Source: Cytophagaceae bacterium
GTDB taxonomy: Bacteria; Bacteroidota; Bacteroidia; Cytophagales; Flexibacteraceae
Direction: 5' to 3'
Assembly: GCA_027485575.1 (NCBI GenBank)
Contig: JAIXQU010000112.1
Coordinates: 1 to 64,000 of the forward strand
DNA: 64,000 bases
Position 1 is the stretch's first letter. Each line of letters begins with the position of its first letter. Shown here piece by piece: positions 35,373-43,705 of the stretch. The notes under the pieces are model-generated. The model saw only the letters and a list, made by a program, of their open reading frames with translations. It was not told the origin of the DNA and ran no database searches. The position numbers were made by a program, and so were the translations under genes.

Positions 35373-36884
35373 ATGAAATTGACTAACTGTTTGGCAACTT
35401 GTTTTTTGGTGGCTGTAACCACGTTGATGGGTCAAGCCCAGACACCAAGAAACTATGCACTTCATAAAATGGATTCTTCCATAAACAATGAATTTGAAGA
35501 GATCCAACCTATTGTAACCAGAGATGGCCAAACAATGTATTTTGTTCGTTCTCTTTCGCCCAGAAATGAGGGTGGAAAAGAGTCAGGACAGGATATTTGG
35601 ATGACCAAAAAGACTGGTGATACCACCTGGACTAAACCAGAAAATCTTGGAAATCCAGTAAATAACACAGAAAACAATGGGGTAATCGGGATTAGCAACG
35701 ATGGGAAAACCATGCTGATTTCAAATATTTATCTTAAAAAGAAAATGGACCCGGGAATTTCAGTTTCTACCAAAGGGGATGACGGAAAATGGTCTCAACC
35801 GCTTTCTCTGCAAATCAAGGATTTTACAATTCAAAAAGGATATCTAGGTGGGTATTGGTTAAGGGATGAAAAGTCAATTCTATTGACGATGAAGTCGGAT
35901 GCTGCCGTAGGTAGGGAAGATCTTTATATCATTTTTAAAGAACAGGATGGATCCTGGTCAAAACCTTTAAATCTTGGAAATACCATCAATACCGTGGGTT
36001 TTGAAATCTCCCCTTTTTACATGGAAGAGGATTCAATGCTTTATTTTGCTAGTAATGGCCATGAAGGTTCTGGTGATGCTGATATATTTAGGTCCAAAAG
36101 ATTGGATGCAACGTGGACTAAATGGTCAAAACCTGAAAATCTTGGACCCTTTTTTAATGGTGAAGGATTTGATGCCTATTTTTTCATAAACAAATCGGAT
36201 TCAACTATCTATTTTTCAAAAGAAAATCCGGAGAATAACTATACTGACCTTTATTTCACGCATCTTAAAAACCTGAACGAGGCCTTAAAAAAAATGGCTG
36301 AAAAAAGGAAGAAAGGTGACAATAATGTAGCCTCAAACAAAGAAGGGCCAAATCCAAATACGCCAGCAGGGAAAGCAGCCAAGGAGGCTGAGGACCAAAG
36401 AAAAGCAGAGGAAGAGTTAAATAAAAGAGAAAGAGTTGTAATTAAGGACTTTGACAATGTTCTTTTTGATTTTGCAAAGTATGATTTGCGGCCTGAGGGT
36501 AGAAAAAGACTTGATAAGCTTTTTGACTATCTGCAAACCAATCCGACAGTAGGTGTAGAATTAATAGGTCATGCAGATAGTATTGATACAGAGTTGGTAA
36601 ACTTGATTTTATCAGTAAAGCGTTCAGAAGAATCTAAACAATATCTGATCAATAAAGGTGTATCCAAAAGAAGAATTCTTACCCATGGTTTTGGTAAACA
36701 ATTGCCAACAACTACCAATGTAACTGAAGAGGGAAGGCAGTTGAACCGAAGATGCGAAATCAATATCTTGCTGGATAACAGGGCAAAACTTAAGATGGAA
36801 TTTAAACCTGAACCCATGGAGGAAAAGATTCCAACCAAACAAGATATAAAACCAAAAAAACCTAAGGCCCCTGCCAAAAAGTAG
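35373..36884 (+). CDS. PD40-repeat plus OmpA-domain outer envelope protein
   Basis: 503 residues from the ATG at 35373 (MKLTNCLATCFLVAVTTLMG, a signal peptide; upstream 35343 lies inside the PorP-like gene). Residues about 25-300 hold WD40-like PD40 strands (GKTMLISNIYLKKKMDPG, SMLYFASNGHEGSGDADIF, STIYFSKENPENNYTDLYF). A charged Lys/Glu/Ala linker follows, then an OmpA domain of about 100 residues: VLFDFAKYDLRPEGRKRLD, VELIGHADSID, and NRRCEINILL as the closing strand. OmpA domains bind peptidoglycan. Its place in the adhesin operon fits a wall anchor for the T9SS surface complex. The very end is Lys/Pro-rich. Confidence 0.9.
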   Translation: MKLTNCLATCFLVAVTTLMGQAQTPRNYALHKMDSSINNEFEEIQPIVTRDGQTMYFVRSLSPRNEGGKESGQDIWMTKKTGDTTWTKPENLGNPVNNTENNGVIGISNDGKTMLISNIYLKKKMDPGISVSTKGDDGKWSQPLSLQIKDFTIQKGYLGGYWLRDEKSILLTMKSDAAVGREDLYIIFKEQDGSWSKPLNLGNTINTVGFEISPFYMEEDSMLYFASNGHEGSGDADIFRSKRLDATWTKWSKPENLGPFFNGEGFDAYFFINKSDSTIYFSKENPENNYTDLYFTHLKNLNEALKKMAEKRKKGDNNVASNKEGPNPNTPAGKAAKEAEDQRKAEEELNKRERVVIKDFDNVLFDFAKYDLRPEGRKRLDKLFDYLQTNPTVGVELIGHADSIDTELVNLILSVKRSEESKQYLINKGVSKRRILTHGFGKQLPTTTNVTEEGRQLNRRCEINILLDNRAKLKMEFKPEPMEEKIPTKQDIKPKKPKAPAKK

Positions 36885-36983
36885 TTTTTTTAAAAGGTGA
36901 AGGAGGATTTTATATACTCAAATATATTGAATCCTTCTTTCCAGGTAAATGCCTAATAATCAAACTCAAGGCAATGGTTAAAG

Positions 36984-37007
36984 ACCTGATATTCTCAGGT
37001 TTTTTTT
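36984..37007 (+). terminator. Intrinsic terminator of the adhesin-PorP-OmpA operon
   Basis: ACCTGA (36984-36989) pairs with TCAGGT (36995-37000) over a five-base loop and is followed by an eight-T run. It is 100 bases past the OmpA stop. Confidence 0.88.
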
Positions 37008-37134
37008 AAGAAAAATTCGTTTTCCGGCAAAAAATTCTTTCGCTATTAAATCCAAGGGGGTTTTAATAATCTTAATTTAAGCGGGTTTTAAAGTTTTTTG
37101 TTGCCCTTATGATTTTAACCCAGAATAGTCATTA

Positions 37135-37167
37135 GGAATTCCCTGTCTGCCTACAGGCAGGTATTCC
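37135..37167. repeat. Palindromic CTGCCTACAGGCAG element with outer GGAAT/ATTCC arms
   Basis: CTGCCT (37147-37152) and AGGCAG (37155-37160) make a tight hairpin; outside it GGAAT (37135-37139) pairs with ATTCC (37163-37167). CTGCCT/AGGCAG palindromes of this type are scattered in intergenic regions of several Bacteroidota, so this may be one copy of a dispersed repeat. Only one copy is seen in this window. Confidence 0.55.
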
Positions 37168-37518
37168 GATGCTAAACTGCTTCAAATCAGAAACTTCCTT
37201 ACCTTTTCTTCTGTATCCGTAGAGTTGCCATGAATTTCGGATAAAAGGTGCTGATTTTTTGCCTCTCATAACGAAGTCCTGATAACTAATCTGGGTTTTA
37301 CGTCCTGAGCATTAAAAATCCTTGCCGAAAAGGCATGATAAATATTTAGCATGAAAATTGAGGATTGCTATTCAGAGTTTGCATAAAAACGAATCAGACA
37401 TTATACCTTTTCAATAGACATCAAACTTCATTTTTGATGAACAATCCAGAGTTGTTTAATCATTTATAATATTTTGTTAAACAAAACTGGACCTATAAAG
37501 GTCTTATTATCTGAACAA

Positions 37519-37932
37519 ATGAAAATCTCAGTATTTAGAAAAGAGCATTTTAATGCTGCTCACCGTCTTCACAATCCCAATTGGTCAGATGACAAAAACA
37601 AAGCAGTATTTGGAAAATGCAACAATGCCAACTTTCATGGGCACAACTACGAGTTGATTGTAGAGGTATCTGGAGAAATCGATCCTGAAACTGGTTATTT
37701 GATAGATATGAAATATCTTAGCAGTATCATTCAGGAGCATGTAACTGAAAAATTTGATCATCAAAACTTAAATACAGATGTTAAAGAATTTGAAAACCTT
37801 AACCCCACCGCAGAAAACATTGCTGTGGTTATTTGGCATATTTTAAGAAAACAACTTAACGAACAATTCGAAATAATAATTACTCTTTATGAGACAGAAA
37901 GAAACTTTGTTAGATACCCCTCTTCAAGATAA
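37519..37932 (+). CDS. queD: 6-carboxy/pyruvoyl-tetrahydropterin synthase (QueD/PTPS)
   Basis: 137 residues from the ATG at 37519. QueD converts dihydroneopterin triphosphate to 6-carboxytetrahydropterin on the queuosine/deazapurine route. Zinc histidines are His15 in FNAAHRL, and His40 and His42 in NFHGHNYEL; Cys34 (GKCNN) is the catalytic cysteine, with DHQNLN and YETERNFVRY as the other conserved blocks. The next gene is folE, whose product supplies dihydroneopterin triphosphate, so the pair forms a two-step unit. Sequence just before the start is identical over 18 bases to that of the PorP-like gene. Confidence 0.92.
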   Translation: MKISVFRKEHFNAAHRLHNPNWSDDKNKAVFGKCNNANFHGHNYELIVEVSGEIDPETGYLIDMKYLSSIIQEHVTEKFDHQNLNTDVKEFENLNPTAENIAVVIWHILRKQLNEQFEIIITLYETERNFVRYPSSR

Positions 37933-37966
37933 GATACTTACAATTAATCCTTTAGAAGGTTTTACT

Positions 37967-38611
37967 ATGGAAGAAATTGGAGAACAGCACTTGTTCACAA
38001 GTTTTGAAACACCCATGCGGCCAGATGCTTTTGAGCTGGATGATGAAACTAAAATTGAACTTATTGAGCGGCGATTCACTGAAATTATGAATATTTTGGG
38101 ATTAGATCTGAACGATGATAGTCTCAAGGGAACTCCGCACAGGGTGGCAAAAATGTATGTGAAAGAGGTTTTTAAAGGATTAAACCCAAAGAATGCTCCC
38201 AAAATTGCCTTGTTTGACAACAAGTTCCAGTACGACCAAATGCTGATTGAAAAGGACATTACCTTATTTAGCAATTGCGAGCATCACTTTGTTCCAATCG
38301 TAGGGAAAGCCCATGTTGCCTACATTTCAAGTGGTAAAGTTATTGGGTTAAGTAAAATCAATAGGATAGTGGAATATTTTGCAAAAAGACCACAGGTTCA
38401 GGAAAGATTAAATGTGCAAATAGCAAAATATCTATCTGAAGTTCTTGAGACCGAAAGTGTTGCTGTAATCATTGATGCAAAACATCTTTGTGTTAGTTCC
38501 AGAGGGGTAGAGGACACCTCAAGCTCCACAATTACAGCCACTTATCTCGGCAAATTTCAGGAGCAAGGAACGAAAAACGAATTATTACAACATATCTACA
38601 ACGGCCGATAA
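37967..38611 (+). CDS. folE: GTP cyclohydrolase I
   Basis: 214 residues from the ATG at 37967 (MEEIGEQHLF), the usual Bacteroidota N-terminus; a frame from 37889 would overlap queD by 44 bases and adds unrelated residues. FolE makes 7,8-dihydroneopterin triphosphate from GTP for folate and for queuosine. Zinc ligands are Cys104 in SNCEHHF, His107 and Cys175 in KHLCVSSRG. LKGTPHRVAKMYV at 53-65 and RPQVQERL at 141-148 are the other signature blocks. It follows queD by 34 bases. Confidence 0.95.
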   Translation: MEEIGEQHLFTSFETPMRPDAFELDDETKIELIERRFTEIMNILGLDLNDDSLKGTPHRVAKMYVKEVFKGLNPKNAPKIALFDNKFQYDQMLIEKDITLFSNCEHHFVPIVGKAHVAYISSGKVIGLSKINRIVEYFAKRPQVQERLNVQIAKYLSEVLETESVAVIIDAKHLCVSSRGVEDTSSSTITATYLGKFQEQGTKNELLQHIYNGR

Positions 38612-38633
38612 AATTCAGCTAAAATTTTTAAAA

Positions 38634-38661
38634 AGCCATGTGAAAGCATGGCTTATTTTTT
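38634..38661 (+). terminator. Intrinsic terminator after folE, ending at the next start codon
   Basis: AGCCATG (38634-38640) pairs with CATGGCT (38647-38653) over TGAAAG and is followed by TATTTTTTT. The last T directly precedes the ATG of the SDR gene at 38662, so the hairpin and T-run occupy the entire ribosome-binding region of that gene. Confidence 0.82.
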
Positions 38662-39351
38662 ATGAAAAACGTATTGATAGTAGGCGCTAGTTCTGGGATT
38701 GGTGAGTCGTTAAAACTTAACCTTGAACAAGCAGGAATGTCAGTTTATACTGCAGGTAGAAGACCGGTTTCTTCGTCTGGCCATGTTTTTTTTGATGCAG
38801 GTTCTAACGAAGATTTTCAAATTCCGGAAGGATGGCCATCAGAATTTCATGGTTTTGTTTATTGCCCGGGGACAATCAATCTTAAGCCATTTTCCAGGAT
38901 GAAAAATGAAGATTTTCTTTCTGATTTTCAGGTTAATTTTTTGGGTTTTGTTTCAGTTTTGAAAGCCGTTTTACCTTCCCTTAAAAAGGCGAATGGCGCT
39001 TCTGTCGTTGTCTTCTCCAGTGTAGCTTCAGTAGTTGGTCTGGGATTTCATTCCAGTATTTCTGCCGCAAAAGGCGCCCTTCAAGCTATGGCAATTTCTT
39101 TGGCTTCTGAATTGGCGCCAAATCAAATACGAGTTAATGTAATTGCCCCATCTCTAACCAACACTCCACTTGCATCTACTCTTTTGAATAGTCCTGAAAA
39201 AATAGAAGCCTCGGGTAAGAGGCATCCGTTGCAAAGGGTTGGAAATGCCAATGACATTGCCTCTGCTGCTGCATATTTTTTAGGTGATAGCAGTTCTTGG
39301 GTTACCGGTCAGGTTCTAAGTGTGGATGGTGGTTTGAGCACCTTAAAATAG
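38662..39351 (+). CDS. Short-chain dehydrogenase/reductase with an altered active site
   Basis: 229 residues with the classical NAD(P) loop GASSGIG at 8-14, Asn92 in VNFLGF, Ser119 in VVFSSVAS and the C-terminal DGGLS after VTGQVLSV. The YxxxK catalytic pair is replaced: the aligned stretch is HSSISAAKGAL, so Lys137 is present but Ile133 stands where Tyr should be. Similar tyrosine-less SDRs (with A-S-[IV]-A-A-A-K) exist in other bacteria, so this is probably a subgroup trait and not damage. Substrate unknown. It starts immediately after the folE terminator. Confidence 0.85.
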   Translation: MKNVLIVGASSGIGESLKLNLEQAGMSVYTAGRRPVSSSGHVFFDAGSNEDFQIPEGWPSEFHGFVYCPGTINLKPFSRMKNEDFLSDFQVNFLGFVSVLKAVLPSLKKANGASVVVFSSVASVVGLGFHSSISAAKGALQAMAISLASELAPNQIRVNVIAPSLTNTPLASTLLNSPEKIEASGKRHPLQRVGNANDIASAAAYFLGDSSSWVTGQVLSVDGGLSTLK

Positions 39352-39377
39352 GAGGCAGAGGTTTAGGAGAATGGGTT

Positions 39378-40259
39378 TTACTCTTTTTCCTGCATAATCC
39401 TCAGTTTTTTTCGAATCTGTTCGCTGGTAAGTGTGCTTCCATCCGGACACCAGCCTGGGGGATTCAACAGATATCTGATTTTGGTTTGAAAAGATACAGG
39501 TCTGTTTAAATCCTGAATTAATTTTTTCCATTCTCCAAAGATTACCTCTTCTGGTGAACCGGTTCTAAGTGGGGTTGTCAATCCAAATTCCGGTTTTTCT
39601 GTTTCTGCCTGAAATGTTCCAAAAATCCGGTCCCAGATGATAAGAACCATGCCCATATTTTTATCCAGATAAATTGGGTTTTTGGCATGATGAACCCTAT
39701 GGTGGGAAGGCGTCACCATGAACCATTCCAGAAACCCCATTTTATTGATTTTTTCCGTGTGTACGAAAAATCCATAGGTCTGGCAAAGGGCATACATGAA
39801 AAGAATATCCAAAGGTTGAAATCCAAGAAAGGCCAGTGGCATATAATAGACAAACCTATACAATGGCTGAAAAACTGAACTTCGGATAGCCACAGTAAAG
39901 TTGAATTTTTCCGAACTATGGTGGGTAACATGGACTGCCCAGAAAAACCTTGTGTAATGGTCAACTACATGAAGGAGATAGTACAGAAAATCTTGCCCCA
40001 GAAAGAGGAACCCCCAATACAATATTTGATTTTCTATTTGAATAGGCGCAAATTGGAAAGCAAAAACCAATGCCCCTAAAGTAACTCCTCGCATCAGGAT
40101 ATCTAAACCAAAGTTAAGTCCGGTACACAAAAGATTGATTGCCGTGTCCTTTGTTGAATAGCTTTTGGTGTTTTGAATGCTTGAAATCAACATTTCTCCC
40201 AAAATTAAAACCAAATAAATGGGTGTTTCAATCAATAAGAGAATTTGCTCACGAATCAT
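39378..40259 (-). CDS. Sterol desaturase / fatty-acid hydroxylase family membrane di-iron enzyme
   Basis: 293 residues with about four hydrophobic segments and the histidine boxes of the superfamily: H97-VVD-H101, HVTHH at 110-114, and HHRVHH at 186-191 in TPSHHRVHHAKNPIY. These bind two irons on the cytoplasmic face and introduce hydroxyl groups or double bonds into lipids. Substrate could be a carotenoid, sphingolipid or fatty acyl chain. The gene converges on the SDR gene (26 bases between stops) and is preceded on its own strand by the GT-C-like gene. Confidence 0.86.
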   Translation of the reverse strand: MIREQILLLIETPIYLVLILGEMLISSIQNTKSYSTKDTAINLLCTGLNFGLDILMRGVTLGALVFAFQFAPIQIENQILYWGFLFLGQDFLYYLLHVVDHYTRFFWAVHVTHHSSEKFNFTVAIRSSVFQPLYRFVYYMPLAFLGFQPLDILFMYALCQTYGFFVHTEKINKMGFLEWFMVTPSHHRVHHAKNPIYLDKNMGMVLIIWDRIFGTFQAETEKPEFGLTTPLRTGSPEEVIFGEWKKLIQDLNRPVSFQTKIRYLLNPPGWCPDGSTLTSEQIRKKLRIMQEKE

Positions 40260-40277
40260 GAATTGATGCTCAAAAAT

Positions 40278-41852
40278 TTATTGTCTTTGTTTTTCAAAGA
40301 TAACAGCTGCGAACCGATTATCAGAGGCTTGAAAAACCTGCAATTCTTTATATTTTCCACTTTGGACAAAATATTCATATGGAACCCCCCTTTTGTAGTT
40401 TGGCCTGTAACCATAATGGCTATCCCACAAAACAATACTTCCAATCGGTGCTTTTTCCATGGTGGCGGTGTCTGCTATGGCAATTGGCTCCGGAGTGAAC
40501 TGTTTTTCAACTTTTCCAAAGAAATAATAAAACATGATGTGGGTGTTATACAGAGGCTTCCCACTTACAAGGCTTGAATTGCTTTTGTACCAGGTAGCAA
40601 CCTCCTGACAAACTTTATCTTCCTCACTAAGCTTTATAGCTTTTACATTAACCAAGGCCATAAAGGCACAAAGTACAGCAAACATGGTGGTTTGAATGGT
40701 TTTGCCAACGGGAATAAAAACAAACGCCGAAGCAAAAAGCGCCCCGACCAAAGGGATGGTATCACTCTCCTCGGTGAGAACAACAAAATTGTGTTTGTAA
40801 TTGAGATAAACTCCAACAAGAATTAAATAGGGGATGATGATGTAGGCAAGTTGAATCTTATTAGCCATAGATTTCACCCTGTCTAACGCAAGAGACGCAC
40901 AAACAGCAACCAAAGGTGAAATTATACACATATATCTCAGGTTTCCTCCTGTTGCAGGCCCAATGGGAACTTCCTGCCAGTTGAAAAGACAATTCAGGAG
41001 AAAAAAACCAAGGGTGGCCACCAGAATAGCGGGTTGTTCCATCTTTTTATTTAGGGCCATTTGACCCAGGAACAGAACCATTAAAGTCAGGGCCACTGGT
41101 CCAAAAACTACGGCTGAGGTTAAAAAATAATGGTCAAAACCTTGTCTTGTATAGGCATCTTTGAGTGTTTCTGAAGTTCCAAGAATTTGAGTTACTAAAT
41201 ACATGGGGTCACCATAAAGGAGATAGCCTGCAAAGTTTTGCAACAGTGGGAGGATAGCAATAGAAAAAGCAGAAATCCAGTTTCTTTGAAACAAAAGTGA
41301 AACGCCTAAAATTGCAGCAATTGGATAAAATTCCTGACGGATTGTACAAATGAGACCAGCTAAAATTGCAGCTGGCAGCATTTTTTTCTGGGCATAAAAA
41401 TAATAACCAAGGATTAAGAGGAAGCCCGCAGGAAATTCAGAATAATTCCGGAAAGAAAGCGAAATCCAAAGCGGTTGACTGGCAAGTAAAATAAACGCAA
41501 TCCATGGATTGCTTGCCCCCAACTTTTCAGCCGTTTTATATGCAAAAAAACAGGAGAATCCTGCAAATAGACAGTTTTGAAAAGTAACCAGTTTCTGGCC
41601 TCCAAGTGCTGTCAGCACATACAGGATTTTATAACCAGGTTTTGCCCAGTTGCCCATAATGGCGGTTGGGTCGAACCAAAACCGAAGCATGGAAAGATAG
41701 TGGTTGGCTTCGTCTTGTTGGTAAAACCCCTTGGATTTGAGGGAATAGGCAAAATAAAGGAGGCTCAAAACACCCGCGGCCAAAATGGGCCAGGAATTTT
41801 TAGCAGTATTATTTGTTTTTAAGACTTCAACTTTAGGATCAGTTGTCTTCAT
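40278..41852 (-). CDS. GT-C-type membrane glycosyltransferase-like protein
   Basis: 524 residues with roughly eleven membrane spans. The first extracytoplasmic loop has QQDEANHYLS (Asp47-Glu48), the acidic motif of GT-C enzymes such as ArnT/PMT that use polyprenyl-phosphate sugars, and TIRQEFYPI lies in a later loop. The C-terminal 120 residues form a soluble domain (VCQEVATWYKSNSSLVSGKP onwards, ending VIFEKQRQ). It may transfer a sugar to a lipid or protein in the periplasm. The stop is 18 bases before the sterol-desaturase gene start, suggesting co-transcription. Confidence 0.7.
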   Translation of the reverse strand: MKTTDPKVEVLKTNNTAKNSWPILAAGVLSLLYFAYSLKSKGFYQQDEANHYLSMLRFWFDPTAIMGNWAKPGYKILYVLTALGGQKLVTFQNCLFAGFSCFFAYKTAEKLGASNPWIAFILLASQPLWISLSFRNYSEFPAGFLLILGYYFYAQKKMLPAAILAGLICTIRQEFYPIAAILGVSLLFQRNWISAFSIAILPLLQNFAGYLLYGDPMYLVTQILGTSETLKDAYTRQGFDHYFLTSAVVFGPVALTLMVLFLGQMALNKKMEQPAILVATLGFFLLNCLFNWQEVPIGPATGGNLRYMCIISPLVAVCASLALDRVKSMANKIQLAYIIIPYLILVGVYLNYKHNFVVLTEESDTIPLVGALFASAFVFIPVGKTIQTTMFAVLCAFMALVNVKAIKLSEEDKVCQEVATWYKSNSSLVSGKPLYNTHIMFYYFFGKVEKQFTPEPIAIADTATMEKAPIGSIVLWDSHYGYRPNYKRGVPYEYFVQSGKYKELQVFQASDNRFAAVIFEKQRQ

Positions 41853-41925
41853 TCAAAATGTTTTAAAACGTAGCAAAGGTAAGTCTGAAATGCGATTTAT
41901 CCACTTTTCAGGTTTTGAAAACTAA

Positions 41926-42951
41926 TTATGGCTTAAATCCACTTTCACTAAAAATTTTCCTTGCGTTTTTCTCTGCCATTACTTCAACCAGGCCTTTTTT
42001 CTTTTCCTGAGCCCATTTTCTTACAATTTGCCACCCCAGCCATCTTCCAATTCTACCAGGGCAATCATCACCAATTTCTATGATTTTGGGTCGTTCGTCA
42101 CAATACTTTTTTATTAAAAACAAGTCCGTATTAAAGAATAAATTTTTGTCCAGATAATGGGCCCAGATTGTTTTCAGATTGGATTGCAATCCCTCTAATT
42201 CTACCTGGGTGTATCCGGTTAAAAGGGTATCCTGCAAGCAGGGCATGGTTTTTTCCATAAAATAATAAACCCGTCCCCACTTCATCATTTCACCCATCAT
42301 GGTATTGTCAAGGGGATCAATCTGGCAAAACCGGTCTGCTTCCACCATTGCAATTTCAGGGACAAGAAACCGTTTTTTAAGTCTTCTTCTGATGTAAGCC
42401 GGCAGTGGGTTACCGTCTGCTGATCTGGCAATATATCTGGCAGAATCACTGAGGAAAAATTCAAGTCCGATAACCAAAATAGAATCTTTAACCTCAAGAT
42501 CTACACCATATCCTGAAACAAGGGTATATACAGGAGGAACATAAAATTCCGGATAGTAGTATTTAATGTGCGAAAAAAGTTGGGAAAGGTCAGATTGAAG
42601 CCAGTTCAAGTCTTTAAACTCTCTTTTCACATCCATGGCCATGGTATCTACATGACTGGAAGTGCTCAATCCAAAAATATCCTTTATCAAAATGCTGTCA
42701 TGTGGAAGTTTTGACCTTTGAAGGAATTTTTCTGAGAAAAGTGGATATTTATCTAGAAATATTCTGGTCGAAGCAGTATCCCTTAATCCATCAATTTCTG
42801 TTTCCAGTCTAACGAGGCTTACTTCCTTTTCTAATTTGACCTCACCTTCGCTTTCCCTGCAATTGTTTTTTCCACAAGAACTAAGTAAAAAAATCAAACA
42901 AAAACTTAATATTGTGCCCTGAAGACTGTGCTTTTTATCTAATAATTTCAT
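41926..42951 (-). CDS. gldB: GldB-like gliding-motility lipoprotein
   Basis: 341 residues from the ATG at 42951 (two codons after a TTG). A lipoprotein signal ends LLSSC with acylated Cys26. The family pattern is FLDKYPLFSEKFLQ, then YYYPEFYVPPVYTLVSGYG, LVIGLEFFLSDSARYI and the C-terminal GRIGRWLGWQIVRKWAQ. GldB is required for gliding and T9SS function in Flavobacterium johnsoniae, where it is in the inner membrane/periplasm. No other gld genes are adjacent; a PorT-like barrel gene starts 37 bases away on the other strand. Confidence 0.85.
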   Translation of the reverse strand: MKLLDKKHSLQGTILSFCLIFLLSSCGKNNCRESEGEVKLEKEVSLVRLETEIDGLRDTASTRIFLDKYPLFSEKFLQRSKLPHDSILIKDIFGLSTSSHVDTMAMDVKREFKDLNWLQSDLSQLFSHIKYYYPEFYVPPVYTLVSGYGVDLEVKDSILVIGLEFFLSDSARYIARSADGNPLPAYIRRRLKKRFLVPEIAMVEADRFCQIDPLDNTMMGEMMKWGRVYYFMEKTMPCLQDTLLTGYTQVELEGLQSNLKTIWAHYLDKNLFFNTDLFLIKKYCDERPKIIEIGDDCPGRIGRWLGWQIVRKWAQEKKKGLVEVMAEKNARKIFSESGFKP

Positions 42952-42988
42952 TTTCAATATTGACCAGCAAGTTTACTCTCTTATTTAT

Positions 42989-43702
42989 ATGAAAAACAAC
43001 TCAATTCTCGCTTTCCTATTACTTCTTGGTTCTTTTCATTTAAGTGCACAAGATTCTAAGTTCAGGCTTGGTCTTCGTTTTGCTCCCAACATAGCAATGA
43101 CACGTGTTCAGGATGCAAATGAAACAGATAGTGTTACCTATAAATCCAATGGTGCAGGTGTTCGGTTTAGTGGTGGTTTAACAGGAGATTTTTATTTTGG
43201 AAAAAACTATTCGTTTTACACGGGTCTATGGTATACCGTTCAACGAATTGGAATAGAGTTTTCTGAAACAAGCAGAAATAAAATCTCAGGTTCGTCCATA
43301 CACAACCTTCAATATGTTCAGGTTCCAATTGCTTTGAAGTTGTTCACCAATAATATAGCCACTGATACAAAATTGTATTTTGTACTTGGCCTCACAGCGG
43401 GATTAAACATAAATGAGAAAGAAAAAGAATGGAGCACAACTGAAGCGCCGGAGAAGAAAATATATAAAAAACCAGGTATCGGCAATGCATTTTCATTGTT
43501 CGATGCTGGATTGCTTGTCGGAATAGGAGGAGAAAAACAGTTAGGAGAAAATACCACGGTATTCGCTGGATTGTCATACAACCGGGGCTTAACCAGTGTC
43601 CAAACTAAAAAGGGCCCTTTTAGCGTAGATGGTAAATCTGCAAAAGATGCCTACAAAGTGACTACCTCTCTTTTAAGTATCGAGGCGGGTATTAAATTTT
43701 AG
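42989..43702 (+). CDS. porT: PorT-like outer membrane beta-barrel protein
   Basis: 237 residues with a signal peptide (MKNNSILAFLLLLGSFHLSA) and an eight-strand-like barrel: KFRLGLRFAPNIAMTRV, YSFYTGLWYTVQRIGIEF, IHNLQYVQVPIALKL, YFVLGLTAGLNINE, and the closing LLSIEAGIKF. The Y-x-Q-[VI]-P-[IL]-x-L-K strand is shared by PorT, an outer membrane component of T9SS in Porphyromonas, and by other Bacteroidota barrel families, so PorT is probable but not proven. The neighbouring divergent gldB supports a T9SS link. purN starts four bases after its stop. Confidence 0.65.
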   Translation: MKNNSILAFLLLLGSFHLSAQDSKFRLGLRFAPNIAMTRVQDANETDSVTYKSNGAGVRFSGGLTGDFYFGKNYSFYTGLWYTVQRIGIEFSETSRNKISGSSIHNLQYVQVPIALKLFTNNIATDTKLYFVLGLTAGLNINEKEKEWSTTEAPEKKIYKKPGIGNAFSLFDAGLLVGIGGEKQLGENTTVFAGLSYNRGLTSVQTKKGPFSVDGKSAKDAYKVTTSLLSIEAGIKF

Positions 43703-43705
43703 GTT

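Larger units (their letters stand above)
36885..37518. other. Gene-poor stretch between the adhesin operon and queD
   Basis: About 630 bases without a convincing gene. It holds a weak stem at about 36900-36942, a strong terminator at 36984-37007, a palindromic repeat at 37135-37167, and a 15-base palindrome TTTTGTTAAACAAAA at 37472-37486 close to queD. GACCT/AGGTC (37490-37503) forms a small hairpin just before queD. A minus-strand frame of 45 codons at 37132-37269 is rejected as a repeat by-product. Confidence 0.6.

Noticed and set aside
37132-37269. A 45-codon minus-strand frame (starts MRGKKSAPFIRNSW, ends IPACRQTGNS)
   Set aside because: Its end is the translation of a palindromic repeat and there is no homologue I recognise; kept as repeat by-product and not called as a gene.
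37472-37518. Possible preQ1 riboswitch before queD-folE
   Set aside because: There is a 15-base palindrome and a small GACCT/AGGTC hairpin, but no A-rich tail pairing with a loop as in preQ1-I, and no larger conserved preQ1-II/III layout.
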